Shown: positions 43,188 to 52,521 of the stretch, one piece after another
Layout: each line of letters begins with the position of its first letter
Numbering within the stretch: the stretch's first letter is position 1
NCBI GenBank assembly: GCA_032718475.1
Contig: JAUCBJ010003342.1
Coordinates: 50,216 to 114,215, forward strand
Direction: 5' to 3'
Length of the DNA stretch: 64,000 nucleotides
Origin: Nemertoderma westbladi
Lineage: Eukaryota; Xenacoelomorpha; Nemertodermatida; Nemertodermatidae
Notes under the pieces: generated by a model
What the model saw: only the letters and a program-made list of their open reading frames with translations
The model's database searches: none
Told to the model about the DNA's origin: nothing
Made by a program: the position numbers and the translations under genes

Positions 43188-44345
43188 ATGAGTCGAGAGA
43201 GAGGAACGACACCGCCGCGGACCCCGGACGACGATCTAACGATCCGCGAGGCCACGGCGAGACGATACGAACCCACGACGCCGGTCGATGCTACGTCGAC
43301 CACGTCGACGCCGGTTGACGCCACGTCGATAACGAGCAACCCGGCGAACCAAGATGTGGGGGGTCGTCTACGAGGAGAGAGCGAGTCGAGTAGAGGAGAG
43401 AGTGAGACGGGAGAGGAGAAAGACGAGTCGACGCGGAGCGAGGGTCGACGTACCGATGTCGCCGGCCAGCCACAGGCCGAGGGCGACGGACGGCCCACCG
43501 GAACGGCAACGGTGGGGCCGACGGTACGACGCCGAACCCGGAGGGAGAGAGGAGATGTCGACGACGAGGACGTCGGGGTCGTCCGGCTCCGACGAGCCTA
43601 CGCCGCGACCCGGGAACAACTGAAGGAAGCTAGAGGAGGGGCTGAGATAGACCAGGTGAAGTTGAGGAGACGACTAGGTGAGTCGAACAGATACTTTGAT
43701 TACCTAGTGCGTTCTGGGCAGGGAGAACTGGCCGAGGAGAGAGCGAGAGGGGTTGCCTTCGAACTGTTTGGGCTATGGGAACGTAGGGGTATGGGGCCTG
43801 GTGTAGTGTACATAGGGCCATACTTAGTCGATGCCAGGGAAGTTAAGTTAGTGGGTTGGGCGGGACCGCACGAGGGCGAATCCGAGGTTAGCTCCGAGGA
43901 TTCGGTCTCGTCGGTCAGCGAGGACCCCGGAAAGCGGGGGAAAGTTGGTAGGACGGAGGGGCGGCGGGAGTCCGTCGCAACCGATAAGTCTGCTACATCC
44001 TCCGCAAAAGAAAGAAGGGTGCAGGAGATAAATCTGGCTGCATATAAATTAAAAATTGAAGAATTAGAGTGGCGACTGAGGGGAAGGAAGGAGCGAGAGA
44101 GTGAACGCGAAGAGCGTGAGGCAAGAGAACAGAGCGTGCGGTACACGTACAGTACGTACAGTAACCGTACGGGCGGGGGGGGTAGTAGTAGTGCGTTAGG
44201 AAATATTGGTATTAATAGTACCGTAGTAAATAACCCTAATCCCTTTATTACAGGAAATATTTTACCCGGTAGTAGTAATTTAAGTTTAAATTCAAATAAT
44301 AATATTAATTCAAATATTCAGAATAATCAAAATAATTCAGAATAG
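43188..44345 (+). CDS. Element C ORF1, charged protein with coiled coil
   Basis: The ATG at 43188 is favoured over one 19 codons upstream because the extra residues (SITTSHQS) fall in leader-like sequence. The N-terminal 130 residues are Thr/Asp/Arg-rich with a duplicated TTSTPVDATS. A compact middle block (RYFDYLVRSGQGELAEER ... GVVYIGPYLVDAREVKL) looks folded. A coiled coil (INLAAYKLKIEELEWRLRGR) follows, and the end is Asn/Ser-rich low complexity. By position it corresponds to ORF1 of element A, which also has a coiled coil, though I see no direct sequence match. Likely an N-terminal Gag or assembly protein. The GC-rich 5' half contrasts with the AT-rich 3' end. Confidence 0.65.
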   Translation: MSRERGTTPPRTPDDDLTIREATARRYEPTTPVDATSTTSTPVDATSITSNPANQDVGGRLRGESESSRGESETGEEKDESTRSEGRRTDVAGQPQAEGDGRPTGTATVGPTVRRRTRRERGDVDDEDVGVVRLRRAYAATREQLKEARGGAEIDQVKLRRRLGESNRYFDYLVRSGQGELAEERARGVAFELFGLWERRGMGPGVVYIGPYLVDAREVKLVGWAGPHEGESEVSSEDSVSSVSEDPGKRGKVGRTEGRRESVATDKSATSSAKERRVQEINLAAYKLKIEELEWRLRGRKERESEREEREAREQSVRYTYSTYSNRTGGGGSSSALGNIGINSTVVNNPNPFITGNILPGSSNLSLNSNNNINSNIQNNQNNSE

Positions 44346-44639
44346 TTTAAATTAAATAAAAAATAATTTAAATAATAATCCCGTTTCAAAATTCTAATAA
44401 TTTAATTGATTTAACAAATAATATTGGGAATGGTGCTATTAATGTGAACGCGTCAGACGTGTATAGCCCGGCAGACGGCGGCCTGGTAGGCCACGTAGTT
44501 AGTAGGCAGGAAGTGGCGCGGTTGAGCCAACCCGAGGTGGGCCTGGTAGGCCACGCAGTAGTAGAGAGAGAGGCGGGGGTGAATAGACCCGGCCGCAGTA
44601 GAGACAGTGTGTCGACTAGAGAGGGGTGTAGAGACGAAG
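44346..44639 (+). other. Non-coding to partly open spacer in element C
   Basis: AT-rich low complexity, then an open frame beginning MNASDVYSPADGGLVGHVVS with a duplicated LVGHVV/LVGHAV motif that leads into the minisatellite. May have been part of a longer ORF now broken. Confidence 0.4.
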
Positions 44640-44990
44640 TAAGAGATATTGAAGTTAGATGTGGCGGGTGGGGGGGGGGGGGGCTACGGGCGCCCCACCA
44701 CATGAGATTAGCGGCGAGAGAGGGGGGGCAGAGAATGCCCCACAAGAGGGGTGTAGAAGTGTAGTAAGAGGTAGTGAAGTTAGAAGTGGCGGGTGGGGGG
44801 GGGGGCTACGGGCGCCCCACCACAGAAGATTAGTGGCGAGAGAAAGGGGGTAGAGAGTGTCCGACAAGAGGGACGCAGAAGTGTAGTGAGAGATAGTGAA
44901 GTTAGAAGTGGCGGGTGGGGGGGGGGGCTACGGGCACCCCACCGCGAGAGATTAGTAGCGAGAGAGGGGGGGCAGAGAGTGTCCCACAGG
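44640..44990 (+). repeat. G-rich minisatellite, about 115 bp, three copies
   Basis: Each copy has GAAGTTAGAAGTGGCGGGTG, a run of 8-14 G, CTACGGGCGCCCCACC, and a purine-rich half. The G runs differ in length between copies, which shifts the reading frame from copy to copy, and they can form G-quadruplexes in the element's sense strand. Confidence 0.9.
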
Positions 44991-45988
44991 CGTCAGCGGA
45001 TAATGCGCGGGCCGAATTAGGTAAACCGCAACACCCGGCGACGGAGAGTAATAGGGGGATTGCGAGTATCCCCAGCGGCGTGCGATCGAGCAGAGAGAGA
45101 CAGGTTGACGTCGCGAGAGGGCGGGCGACGGAACGTCGAGCCCAGTCAGAGGATAGGAGATCAGTAGAGTTTAATAGAGAGGTCGAAGATAGAAGAAGAT
45201 TAGTAGAGTTTAGCCGAGAGGTCGAAGAGAGAAGGAGTGAAGATAATAGGAGAGTCGTTGCTAGGGGCAACCGGAGAGCGAGGACGGATAGCGAGCCGTC
45301 GATAGTAGAGATGGAGGTAGGGAGTCAGTGGGGTCGAACTTCGGGAGATTGCCGTCGCCCCGGAGAAACGCACCGCACACCAAGAGAGGGGTACAGGATG
45401 TACCGATACGAAGACGAGAGCAGGATAGGGGATCGAAGGAAAGCTTCCCGACGTGATATAGCTGCCGATCGAGAGTACGGTAGTCGCGGGGAGATTCGAG
45501 ATTCGCGAAGAATAAACTTCGGTTCGGAAGGGCACATGCAGACTGCAGGACATACTGTAGGCCTTACTGCACATACTATTATAGGCCATGCTGGGAGAGA
45601 TAGAGTAGGCGATAGGGTAGCGCGAACGACGGGATTAAACCCGGAAGTCGCGGAGTACATACCGGTAGGTAGGCGAGAGGTAGGTAGGCCTATATCGGTA
45701 CAGCAGCATGACTATAATACACAGGGACATAACATATATCCAGGGGAGGGGGGAATTATTGCAGATAGATGTATGGGCCCCAATATATTAACATCAACCC
45801 CAGTACCAAACATACCGGTGGGAGGGGGACAGGGTGACATTCCCCCATCACAATATCAACAATATACCCCAATAGGAGCGAGAACATCGAACCCCTTGGA
45901 CGAGAACAGATCATGCGACACGGAAATATGGAGGGGGCCGTTACCCCCAATGATATATCCGACGCAACAAGAAATCAACAACAGATAG
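44915..45988 (+). CDS. Element C ORF2, Arg/Glu-rich protein
   Basis: A 357-codon frame that opens inside the minisatellite; the true start is uncertain and could be further down. It is rich in Arg, Glu, Asp and Ser with EFNREVEDRRRLVEFSREVE as a short internal repeat, and ends in a polar region. It overlaps by frame the extension of the downstream Gag ORF, whose frame is open for at least 25 codons before its ATG; a frameshift or separate initiation would both fit. No family recognised. Confidence 0.5.
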   Translation: MGGGATGTPPREISSERGGAESVPQASADNARAELGKPQHPATESNRGIASIPSGVRSSRERQVDVARGRATERRAQSEDRRSVEFNREVEDRRRLVEFSREVEERRSEDNRRVVARGNRRARTDSEPSIVEMEVGSQWGRTSGDCRRPGETHRTPREGYRMYRYEDESRIGDRRKASRRDIAADREYGSRGEIRDSRRINFGSEGHMQTAGHTVGLTAHTIIGHAGRDRVGDRVARTTGLNPEVAEYIPVGRREVGRPISVQQHDYNTQGHNIYPGEGGIIADRCMGPNILTSTPVPNIPVGGGQGDIPPSQYQQYTPIGARTSNPLDENRSCDTEIWRGPLPPMIYPTQQEINNR

Positions 45989-46055
45989 GACGGACGGACC
46001 GCACCCAACAGGAGAAACTATACAACATCCATCGAACCCATTAGAAGCGCAAGCG

Positions 46056-48263
46056 ATGGGAATGGCCACATTGATCGATGCGTTAAAAACTAGGATCGAG
46101 TTACCACCTGTGGAACCATTTAAATTCGATGGGAGTAGGCCGGAAGAATATCTACAGTTTCGGCGCATGTATAGTAATGAAATACTAACAAAGAACTTGA
46201 CGCAGGCGGAGTGCCTAAAATATCTGCAAGTATATACTGGAGGCCCAGCATACGACATCGTGAGGCAATACCAGGGCATCGAGGGCGGCTTCACAACAGC
46301 ATGGCGGGCGCTAGATAGGGAATACGGGCACCCGGCCAAGATCATCCGGCAAACCCTGAGAGGCATAACATCGGATGGCCTACAGGACAATCCCGTTAGC
46401 ATAAGGACCTTTGCAAACAAGGTCGAGAAGGCGTTAATCGTGTTAAAGACGCTAGACGCACCATACGAACTCAACGCGTCTAACAACATCACCACGATAG
46501 CGCAGGCACTGCCGGTCTGGTTACGAAGGAAGTGGAGGAAAATCGCTTTCTCCACACGTGAGAAGAAAGGTGCGGAACCGGGCCTAGAAGAAATGTCGAG
46601 CTTCCTCAACTATGAAGCCGAATTAATAACAGACCCAGTCTATAGCGAGGATAGTTTGGGGACAAGCCATAAACCCGAACACGATCCTGCAGATCCATTC
46701 CCGAGAGTAGGACAATCACTACCACATGCGGCCACACAGGGGACTGCTAGTCCACAGTTAGCTGGTAGCAGGGCCACACCGTGGCGGGGACAGAAAGAAA
46801 ATAACACCATAAATAAACATAATCCCAATGTACCCAGTAGGCCGAATACAGACAACCAAAACACTAAATCGGTACATATAAACCTAGGCGCGATACGTGA
46901 GGGACTATACAGGGAACGCTATAACCCAGGATTCGAATGTCAATTACATCGGGACGGAACACATAAGACCAGGAGTTGTAAGCACTGGCAAGCGTTGCCC
47001 AAACAAGATCGTATAGCCTACACAGACGCAAACGGACTATGTCATCGATGTGTGGTAGAAGGGCACAGATCCGGAGAGTGTAGAGAAACAGCAGTTAGAG
47101 AGTCCGAGACTGGAGGCCAGGCAATGGCCACAAGCACGACAGAAGAGGAGAAGAAGAGAAAAGTACTACTCGGGGTAGTACCAGTAAAGATATCAGGAGA
47201 GGGCGGTCGATCAGTAACGACGTTAATGCTGGTCGACAGCGGAGCAGCCTTCACGCTGGTGGAGAACTGGGTGGCCGAAGAGATAGGGCTAAAGACGAGG
47301 CCGAACAGAATGGCGGTAACTACCGTCTCGAGTAAAGATGAGGTCCTGGAGATGAGGACGGGGCGGTGCAGGATAGCAGCGATTGCACCGGGATGCGGCT
47401 ATGGGGCGACGATCGACCCCATCCACGTCATCGAATCGATAAACATCAACGCCAGGCGACCAACCAACATTGAGGTCGAGCAGTATAGATTCCTGGACGG
47501 TATCGATTTCTCAATACCAAAGGTGGACGTTAGGAAGGTGTCCATTATAGTAGGAATGGACTGCCCGACGGCCCATGAGAGGATGAAGACGGTCTTCGGC
47601 GAAGACAGGCAGCGGGACCCGACGGCGATCCTCACGCCGTTCGGATGGACGCTTAGCGGCCCAGTTAAAACTAAGATCCCATGCAGTGTGACAGAGACAT
47701 CTGGGTGCATGATACCAGGCACCGAAGACGCAGAGGAAGTAGAGGAGAAACGAGAGATAGTAGAGCCAGATAGGGAGGTGACAGTAAGAAAGTGGGCAGA
47801 GGAGAGTAGGTTTCCCAGCAAGCATCGGTATGGAGATGAAGCGGAGCAGACGGCGAGGTGTCCGGAGGACAACACTCCAGAGGAGTGTCTGGAGGAGTGT
47901 CTAGAGGAGTGTCCGGAAGAGATGCTGGTCCGGTTTGGAGGCATACCGACAAGGGGGAAGTCGAGAAGGAAGGCAGGATGGAAAGGAATAGGACTACTGT
48001 TCTGCCTGTTCTTTCACTTTCTATTCATTCTGCCGGCGGGAGACAACAAAGAAAGAGATGGCATTTTGATGCCAAGAGAGGACATAGTTAAGAAGGCGGT
48101 GGAGAGACCCGATTTTGGGGTGGTGAAAGGGGGAGAGCCAATTCCAGACGAGTTGGAGTTGGCGAGGAAAGTGGGTGGAAAGATAAGAGGACGCGCAGGG
48201 GGACAGCGGGACAGTGCCTCGTGGAAGAATCGATGGAAGATCGAGGGGCAGCTTAGAGTTTAG
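46056..48263 (+). CDS. Element C Gag-protease ORF, truncated before polymerase
   Basis: 735 codons. Residues 15-190 are a Gag core (PFKFDGSRPEEYLQFRRMY ... WLRRKWRKIAFSTREK). A cysteine/histidine segment (CQLHRDGTHKTRSC) and a CCHC knuckle (CHRCVVEGHRSGEC, 329-342) follow. The DUF1758-type aspartic protease has LMLVDSGAAF with Asp394. After the protease come a Glu/Cys repeat (EECLEECLEECPEE), a basic segment, an 18-residue hydrophobic stretch (644-661, GIGLLFCLFFHFLFILPA) that could span a membrane, and a charged tail ending in a stop. Polymerase, RNase H and integrase are missing, yet the frame is intact. It would form particles but needs enzymes in trans. Confidence 0.85.
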   Translation: MGMATLIDALKTRIELPPVEPFKFDGSRPEEYLQFRRMYSNEILTKNLTQAECLKYLQVYTGGPAYDIVRQYQGIEGGFTTAWRALDREYGHPAKIIRQTLRGITSDGLQDNPVSIRTFANKVEKALIVLKTLDAPYELNASNNITTIAQALPVWLRRKWRKIAFSTREKKGAEPGLEEMSSFLNYEAELITDPVYSEDSLGTSHKPEHDPADPFPRVGQSLPHAATQGTASPQLAGSRATPWRGQKENNTINKHNPNVPSRPNTDNQNTKSVHINLGAIREGLYRERYNPGFECQLHRDGTHKTRSCKHWQALPKQDRIAYTDANGLCHRCVVEGHRSGECRETAVRESETGGQAMATSTTEEEKKRKVLLGVVPVKISGEGGRSVTTLMLVDSGAAFTLVENWVAEEIGLKTRPNRMAVTTVSSKDEVLEMRTGRCRIAAIAPGCGYGATIDPIHVIESININARRPTNIEVEQYRFLDGIDFSIPKVDVRKVSIIVGMDCPTAHERMKTVFGEDRQRDPTAILTPFGWTLSGPVKTKIPCSVTETSGCMIPGTEDAEEVEEKREIVEPDREVTVRKWAEESRFPSKHRYGDEAEQTARCPEDNTPEECLEECLEECPEEMLVRFGGIPTRGKSRRKAGWKGIGLLFCLFFHFLFILPAGDNKERDGILMPREDIVKKAVERPDFGVVKGGEPIPDELELARKVGGKIRGRAGGQRDSASWKNRWKIEGQLRV

Positions 48264-48479
48264 TCGTCCAATATTTGGACTGAGGGGGGTGGGAATGAGG
48301 GCGAGACGCCCTTCCCACAAGAAATTAATTATTTAATTAAAAATAAAAATAAATAATAATAAATAATTAAATAATTAAAATAATAGTTAGTAGAAGTAAG
48401 AAGTAGTTCGAAGATAGGAGAGTAAGTTAGAAGGCGGCGGGGTAAGGGAGTGTGGCATATTGTCATGCATCATTTCACG
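48264..48479. other. Element C 3' region, AT-rich
   Basis: Purine-rich and AAATAAT-rich sequence after the Gag stop; no gene. Confidence 0.5.
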
Positions 48480-49065
48480 AGTAGTAGTAGGGGGGTTGTG
48501 GGCACCGTAAGCGCCACGTAGAAAGTAGTAAGAGAGGGGTTGTGGGCACCGGAAGCGCCACGTAGAAAGTAGTAGCAGAGAGTGGTTGTGGGCACCGGAA
48601 GCGCCACGTAGATAGAGGTATTAGTGGAGGTGGAGATGTAGATAGAGTAGAGTGGTAGAGATGGGCACATAGGGTGCCAGCTAGTAGAGTTAGAGATAGT
48701 AGAGAGTTAGTAGAGTTAGAAAGATAGTAGCAGAGTAGAAGCAGTAGTAGAGTGGTTGTGGGCACCGTTAGCGCCACGTAGATGGAGGTAGAGTTAGTAA
48801 GAGGGTACGTAGTACCGGTTGTGGTTGTGGGCACCGTTAGCGCCACGTAGATGGAGGTAGAGTTAGTAAGAGGGTACGTAGTACCGGTTGTGGTTGAGGG
48901 CACCGTTAGCGCCACGTAGATGGAGGTAGAGTTAGTAAGAGGGTACGTAGTACCGGTTGTGGTTGTGGGCACCGTTAGCGCCACGTAGATAAAGGTAGAG
49001 TTAGTAAGAGGGTTTAGTTAGAAGTAGTAGAATGGTTGTGGGCACCACAAGCGCCACGTAGATGG
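48480..49065 (+). repeat. 63-bp minisatellite in the 3' region of element C
   Basis: GGGCACCGTTAGCGCCACGT recurs at least eight times. Four central copies (48759-49015) are tandem with a 63-base period that includes GGTAGAGTTAGTAAGAGGG and TACGTAGTACC; outer copies are shorter. The minus-strand frame stays open only because 63 is a multiple of three. Confidence 0.92.
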
Positions 49066-49640
49066 AGGATTTTAGTCAGAGTTAGAAAAGAGTTAGTAGA
49101 CTTAGCAGAAAGTTAGAGAGTTCTAGTTAGAGTTAGTAGAAAGTTAGAGGCTTTAGTTAGAGCTAGAAGTAGTAAGAGTTAGCAGAGAGTAGAGTAGAGT
49201 TAGTAGAGTTAGGAGTTAGTTAGAGTTAGAGAAGTTAGATAGTTAGCAAGTTAGACCTTAGATACGGTAGATAGTATGATAGCACAGGGGTAGCATTAGA
49301 GGTCAGGGCCTTAGAGAGTGGCAGGGAGTAGAGAGGAGATAGTGAAAGGAACTGTTGGCGAGAGAGAAGAGTGCGATTCAGGTGTGGGGAGAGGGTAAGA
49401 GCGAGTTGAGTCAGAGAGCGGAGTTAGAGTGGTAAGAGTGTTGGGGAAACAAAAATTGTGTGAGAGAAGTGCACGATCGGCCCGACACGAGACGCCAGAG
49501 GGTAGTGACATCATACCCATAGGGAGCGGCCCGGAAAGCCGACTCCAAGAAAATAACTCCACCCCACACCCGATAATAGATCGGGATCCAGCGGAATTGT
49601 AGCGCACTTTAGTTGGATGCTATCTTCTTACCGGGAAGAT
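49066..49640. other. Element C 3' region, purine-rich
   Basis: AGTTAGAG-type simple sequence, then unique sequence up to the polypurine tract. No supported gene. Confidence 0.5.
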
Positions 49641-49654
49641 AGCATGGGGGGGAG
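49641..49654 (+). promoter_or_regulatory. Element C polypurine tract
   Basis: GCATGGGGGGGAG directly precedes the TG of the 3' LTR, the classical position and composition of the plus-strand primer. Confidence 0.8.
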
Positions 49655-50196
49655 TGTTAGCTTATCCAATTCCGCTAACACAAACCCATAGAGTGAGCCA
49701 TTAAGCAATATTGGGAGCACGAGGTTGATTACCAATATCAACCTCGTGTTACCCCAATAAAGTGGGAAGGGAAGGAGAAACACACAATGGAGGGTCAGGG
49801 GCCAAACCCCTAACCAAGAGAGAACACAAGGAGTGAAGGGAAACACTCCAAAGGGTGCCAACAGGGATATCAACCAATCAGAGGGGGGAAAGGCATCGAT
49901 TAGGTACAGCAATAAGGCCACCGTGCAATATAACCAGTTACCAGTAATCATACCAGTCAGTTATCCCAGTATCATATTGGTGCTAGTTAGGTTAGATAGT
50001 TTAGCTAGGGAAGGACCGGGACTTTAGTTACCGTATCCCGCCTTCCGTGTACAACAACCTATCTGCCTATATCTATATCTTATTACACTGATCATTATAT
50101 ACACCGAACATCAGAACTCATTTTACTCTTTACACACGGCGGGGACGCGTGAACTAAACATCGGATAAATCGGGATCCCTCCTGGATCCCGTCACA
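49655..50196 (+). repeat. Element C, 3' LTR
   Basis: 542 bases, nearly identical to the 5' LTR, followed by GAGTT at 50197-50201. Confidence 0.93.
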
Positions 50197-52521
50197 GAGT
50201 TCGAATTGTCCATGTCGGAGTTTCTTTTGTATCTCGGTAAGGGTCTCAAAAGAATAATCAATCACATCGGAACACGCTCGAGTAAATACGTGGGTAGAAC
50301 CAGCTAGTCCTCGTATGTGTATCATTCGCGTAGTTCCTAGTTCTCCAACCGGAATGCTACCTTCGTTATCGTAAGTGACAACTCCATACATCTCGATAAC
50401 GTTAAGAGTCTCATTCCACTCTTTAGTGGCGTTTTCTAGAGTCATTCCCACTGGATGCCACAAGGTAGCGCATTCGCTAGCATTAGGTAGATCTCTATAC
50501 TTTAAATATTGTGTAGTATATGTTTCTACATCTCCATATCGTTGTATTCTTTCCTCCTCGAATAACACGTCGAGATTCCAGTGTACTAATCGAGTTTTGA
50601 TGAATCCATCAAGATTATACGGAGGTATTGTCTCTTTCTCTATTCTGGAAACATTATAGGGTTTTCGAAATGAGTTTACTTTAACTAACTGATCCAGATG
50701 TTTCTGCAGTTGTTCGAGTTCGACAAGATCGAGAGGATTTATTAGTGGTAGAAACCTCAGACTATGTGTAGGATCTTCCGGTTTTACCATGTAATATTGC
50801 GTTAGATTGACGTAATAAGGGTGATCTTTGATCCCATAAAACGAGTTCGGTAAAGGTCTAGCGCGTATGTTAACATCGTGTACCATACGACGGACAAGAT
50901 CCGCTCTATTGTCCGGAGGTTCAACGAGTATACCATCTACAAGAGCGGCCTCGATTGGCGGACGTTGCAACATGGGAGCGTCAGCGATAAGATCTCGAGA
51001 TCTTAGGTTGATATCAACCAGTTGAGGCTGTGCCGTGGCGAAGAGTTTGTCTCCGAAATGGGGAACCATCAAAGGATGGATGATGGTTTTAGAATAGAGA
51101 TCCGTCATAAGAATTTGAGCTTCTGGCTGAGCTAAAGCTGCTTCTTCTCTCTCATCCATTTCTATGTGTTTCTCCTCGAGCTGATTTTCCTCCGCTTGTT
51201 GTTGTAAACGCTCGTCTAGGAACTCTTGTAAAGAGTAGGTTCGTCCACGTTCGATGTCTTCCTCGAGATTCTGGATTTCTCTATTGAACTGGGGTAAAGC
51301 TAATTCTTTCACCACTTGGACTTGTTGCTGCAATTTGCGTTTCTCTAAACAATCGTAAGTTCCTTTTCCGATTTTCTGCCGAATAGCGTCTAACGCGTTT
51401 CGTACAACGCTCTCTTCGACTTCAGTAACGGGTTGTATCGGGTTTAAGCCTGGACGGTTGTACGGGTTAAACGGCGATATTAGATGACCGCGTCCTAATC
51501 TGGCTAGGTAGGGTTGGCGAATATCTAGTGAGCCTACTACTGGAGTGCCACCGATCAACTGTTCGGGCAACACAAGATCTTTAAATAGTGAGTACAGTTC
51601 AGGGGGATCCATTATACTATTAGGATCAAGCGTTTGAGGTCTCACTGAGGAATGAGGAGGTCTGACCGAGTATTCCGGAACTCTGATCATTGGTTTATTC
51701 AAGGATCGTTTGAGTCGAGCGAGTATAGGTGATACGTCGAACAGGTTTCGCTCGAAACTCCCATAAGTATATCGTGTAAAACTGTGTTTAGCGCAACGTC
51801 TCCGCGGGTGTTTATGTCTTTCCGTTTGCTTATTGGGTCTAGGGCATTCGTCGCAGTAATACCAAAGACGCACGTCCTGCAGGGGAAACGCGGGTGATCG
51901 TTCTCCAGTTTTACAATATTCCTCCATCTGTTTGAAGCTATCTGGGACGACAGGTAGCGGTCGATCAGCGGTAAGATACATCATAGTGAAATAGAGTCGT
52001 TTGAGTTCTATCATAGGGTCATGATGTATACCTTGAGGATATCGAGTTTCTAGATTTTGTTGACTGGCAATATTGAGATATGTTTCTCTCAGGAATTCCA
52101 GATAATCGTTGAAGTCGCTGTGTTTATCCGGCTCTTCAACGTCTTCCCTTTCGAGTCTGTTTCGAATAGTATTCTCTTGTTCTATTCTCGGTTTATCGTT
52201 CCAACTCCGCTGGGTATGATATTTAAATAAAACCATTTCCCTTTCGGTGTCTACATCGTCCGTATCGTGTAAATCGATAGGATGGCCAGTAGTTAAGAAG
52301 TCCATATACGTACCATTACGATGCGTATAGTGAGCGGTGAATTTTCTATAATCCAATTCACGCGTAAGTTGCTCCTGGGACATTGGCGGTTCGATATAAC
52401 GACCATCGTCCTCCGTAGTAGTTGGACCAGCGTCGCCGCGTATCAAGCTATCCACAAACGCTTGTAAAGGTAGAGTATATCGCTCCCTGATACCAAGATC
52501 ATCTTCTATCAACTCAGTCAT
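50197..52521 (-). CDS. Element B giant ORF (ORF3), N-terminal part
   Basis: Codons 1-775 of the 1,461-codon frame; the reading frame continues at 42575 on the far side of element C. It starts at an ATG (52521). The sequence is polar and acidic with long helical stretches. Around residues 235-260 a cysteine/histidine cluster (YYCDECP ... HPRRRCAKH) resembles a zinc-binding module. A Gln/Glu-rich coiled coil (NREIQNLEEDIERG ... QQAEENQLEEKHIEMDE) lies near 420-470. No enzyme motif is visible. Element A has no counterpart of this half. I do not recognise a known family. Apart from element C it shows no stop or shift. Confidence 0.72.

Larger units (their letters stand above)
42581..50196 (+). 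mobile_element. Element C: 7.6-kb BEL/Pao-type element, Gag-protease only
   Basis: LTRs of 538 and 542 bases (TGTTAGC ... CCGTCACA), flanked by GAGTT. The two LTRs differ only by a small block (CTACTGCCATC against CTATCTGCCTATATC) and one further base, so it is the youngest insertion. Plus-strand content: a coiled-coil ORF, a G-rich minisatellite, a basic ORF, Gag with zinc knuckle and protease, and a long 3' region with a second minisatellite. There is no reverse transcriptase, RNase H or integrase. It lies antisense inside ORF3 of element B. Confidence 0.93.

Noticed and set aside
43076-43623. Several overlapping open frames on both strands near 43.1-43.6 kb
   Set aside because: GC-rich shadow frames of element C ORF1.
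48475-48984. Minus-strand Thr-rich repeat protein
   Set aside because: Shadow of the 63-bp minisatellite in the 3' region of element C, antisense to the element.
42581-50196. Element C as part of element B
   Set aside because: Opposite strand, own LTRs, own GAGTT target duplication, and a restored frame on both sides show a separate later insertion.
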